Source: Deltaproteobacteria bacterium
GTDB taxonomy: Bacteria; Desulfobacterota; DSM-4660; Desulfatiglandales; B25-G16
Reading direction: 5' to 3'
Assembly (NCBI GenBank): GCA_020355145.1
Contig: CP070660.1
Coordinates: 674,012-679,017, forward strand
DNA length: 5,006 bases
Shown: positions 4,669 to 5,006 of the stretch, one piece after another
How positions within the stretch are numbered: position 1 is the stretch's first letter
Layout: each line of letters starts with the position of its first letter
The notes under the pieces: generated by a model
The model's input: only the letters and a program-made list of their open reading frames with translations
Databases searched by the model: none
What the model was told of the DNA's origin: nothing
Program-made: the position numbers and the translations under genes

Positions 4669-5006
4669 TTATTTCCTTTCCCTCGTTATCATGGACATTT
4701 CCTTGAGGACTTTCTCCAAATTTTCTAGTTCCTTCCCGTATTCAGCCCAATTCCCTTGGCGTAAGTAATCTTTGGCTTTATTATAGTGTTCCAAAGCCAA
4801 CCCTCCTAGATTGTAAATATTCAGAGCTTGAGGGATACGAGGGGAAGCCACTTCTTTGGGGGATATTTCTCCCCCCAATACATTGTACAAGGCCTTATCA
4901 AGATCTTCATCCATGGTGAGGCGATTGCTAAAGGCGACAATGACCCTCTTTAATTCCGGTAAGGAAGCGGCCTTTGATTTGTCCACTGTTGGAGAGACTT
5001 GAGTCC
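4669..5006 (-). CDS. UPF0182 family membrane protein, C-terminal end (partial)
   Basis: The minus-strand frame is open from the window edge (5006) to TAA at 4671-4669, giving 111 visible residues. The segment SLPELKRVIVAFSNRLTMDEDLDKALYNVLGG matches the conserved C-terminal part of UPF0182 (COG1615) proteins. It is followed by the helical end typical of this family, with an ALEHYNKAKDYLRQGNWAEYGKELENLEKVLKEM pattern. These are large membrane proteins of roughly 900 residues with several N-terminal transmembrane segments and a big soluble part; their function is unknown. A GTG at 4986 is not the real start, because sequence upstream of it (TQVSPT) continues in frame and the family is far longer. 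The visible part is soluble and charged, as expected for the tail. The gene converges on the RRM gene, with the large palindrome between them. The family assignment is from recognised sequence pattern and was not searched. Confidence 0.75.
   Translation of the reverse strand, partial: TQVSPTVDKSKAASLPELKRVIVAFSNRLTMDEDLDKALYNVLGGEISPKEVASPRIPQALNIYNLGGLALEHYNKAKDYLRQGNWAEYGKELENLEKVLKEMSMITRERK

Noticed and set aside
1..5006. CRISPR array, tRNA or rRNA genes
   Set aside because: There are no regularly spaced repeats and no cloverleaf or conserved rRNA blocks that I could recognise on either strand.

Overview
The window looks like accessory or intergenic-rich DNA from an uncultivated, mid-GC bacterium. 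The stop codons of the clear genes (TAA, TAG), the Shine-Dalgarno sites and the sigma-70-type promoters are standard bacterial. A small cold-shock protein next to a glycine/arginine-tailed RRM protein, together with the C-terminus of a UPF0182-type membrane protein, is the kind of gene set seen in Dehalococcoidia-like Chloroflexota, deltaproteobacteria and similar subsurface lineages. This placement is an inference and is weak. Fewer than half of the bases code for protein.

Layout: (1) Bases 1-104 are the tail of a response-regulator receiver domain. (2) Bases 151-1146 hold one reading frame for a protein of about 331 residues with winged-helix-like segments, cut by an in-frame TGA at 865-867. 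(3) Bases ~1196-2015 have no credible gene but are packed with strong stem-loops, including a GNRA-capped helix and a bulged 9-bp stem. This is the signature of a large structured RNA. It most resembles the domain I-IV part of a bacterial group II intron, but I find no domain V and no reverse transcriptase. A REP-like palindrome sits in the end of one of its stems. (4) Bases 2281-2901 encode a class I SAM-dependent methyltransferase, bracketed by two diverged 66-bp direct repeats (2029-2094 and 3117-3182). (5) Bases 3306-3716 form a complete cold-shock transcription unit: promoter, long folded leader, csp gene and terminator-like stem. (6) Bases 3774-4067 encode an RRM RNA-binding protein with a strong Shine-Dalgarno. 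(7) Bases 4221-4608 form one giant, nested, imperfect palindrome with 22-bp perfect ends. It looks like a non-autonomous transposable element lying between convergent genes. (8) Bases 4669-5006, minus strand, are the C-terminus of a UPF0182 family protein that continues past the window edge.

Functionally, the csp and RRM genes are a plausible pair of small RNA chaperones acting on mRNA structure at low temperature. The other genes show no evident shared pathway. The most unusual content is non-coding: the intron-like RNA remnant, the large palindrome and the repeat pair.
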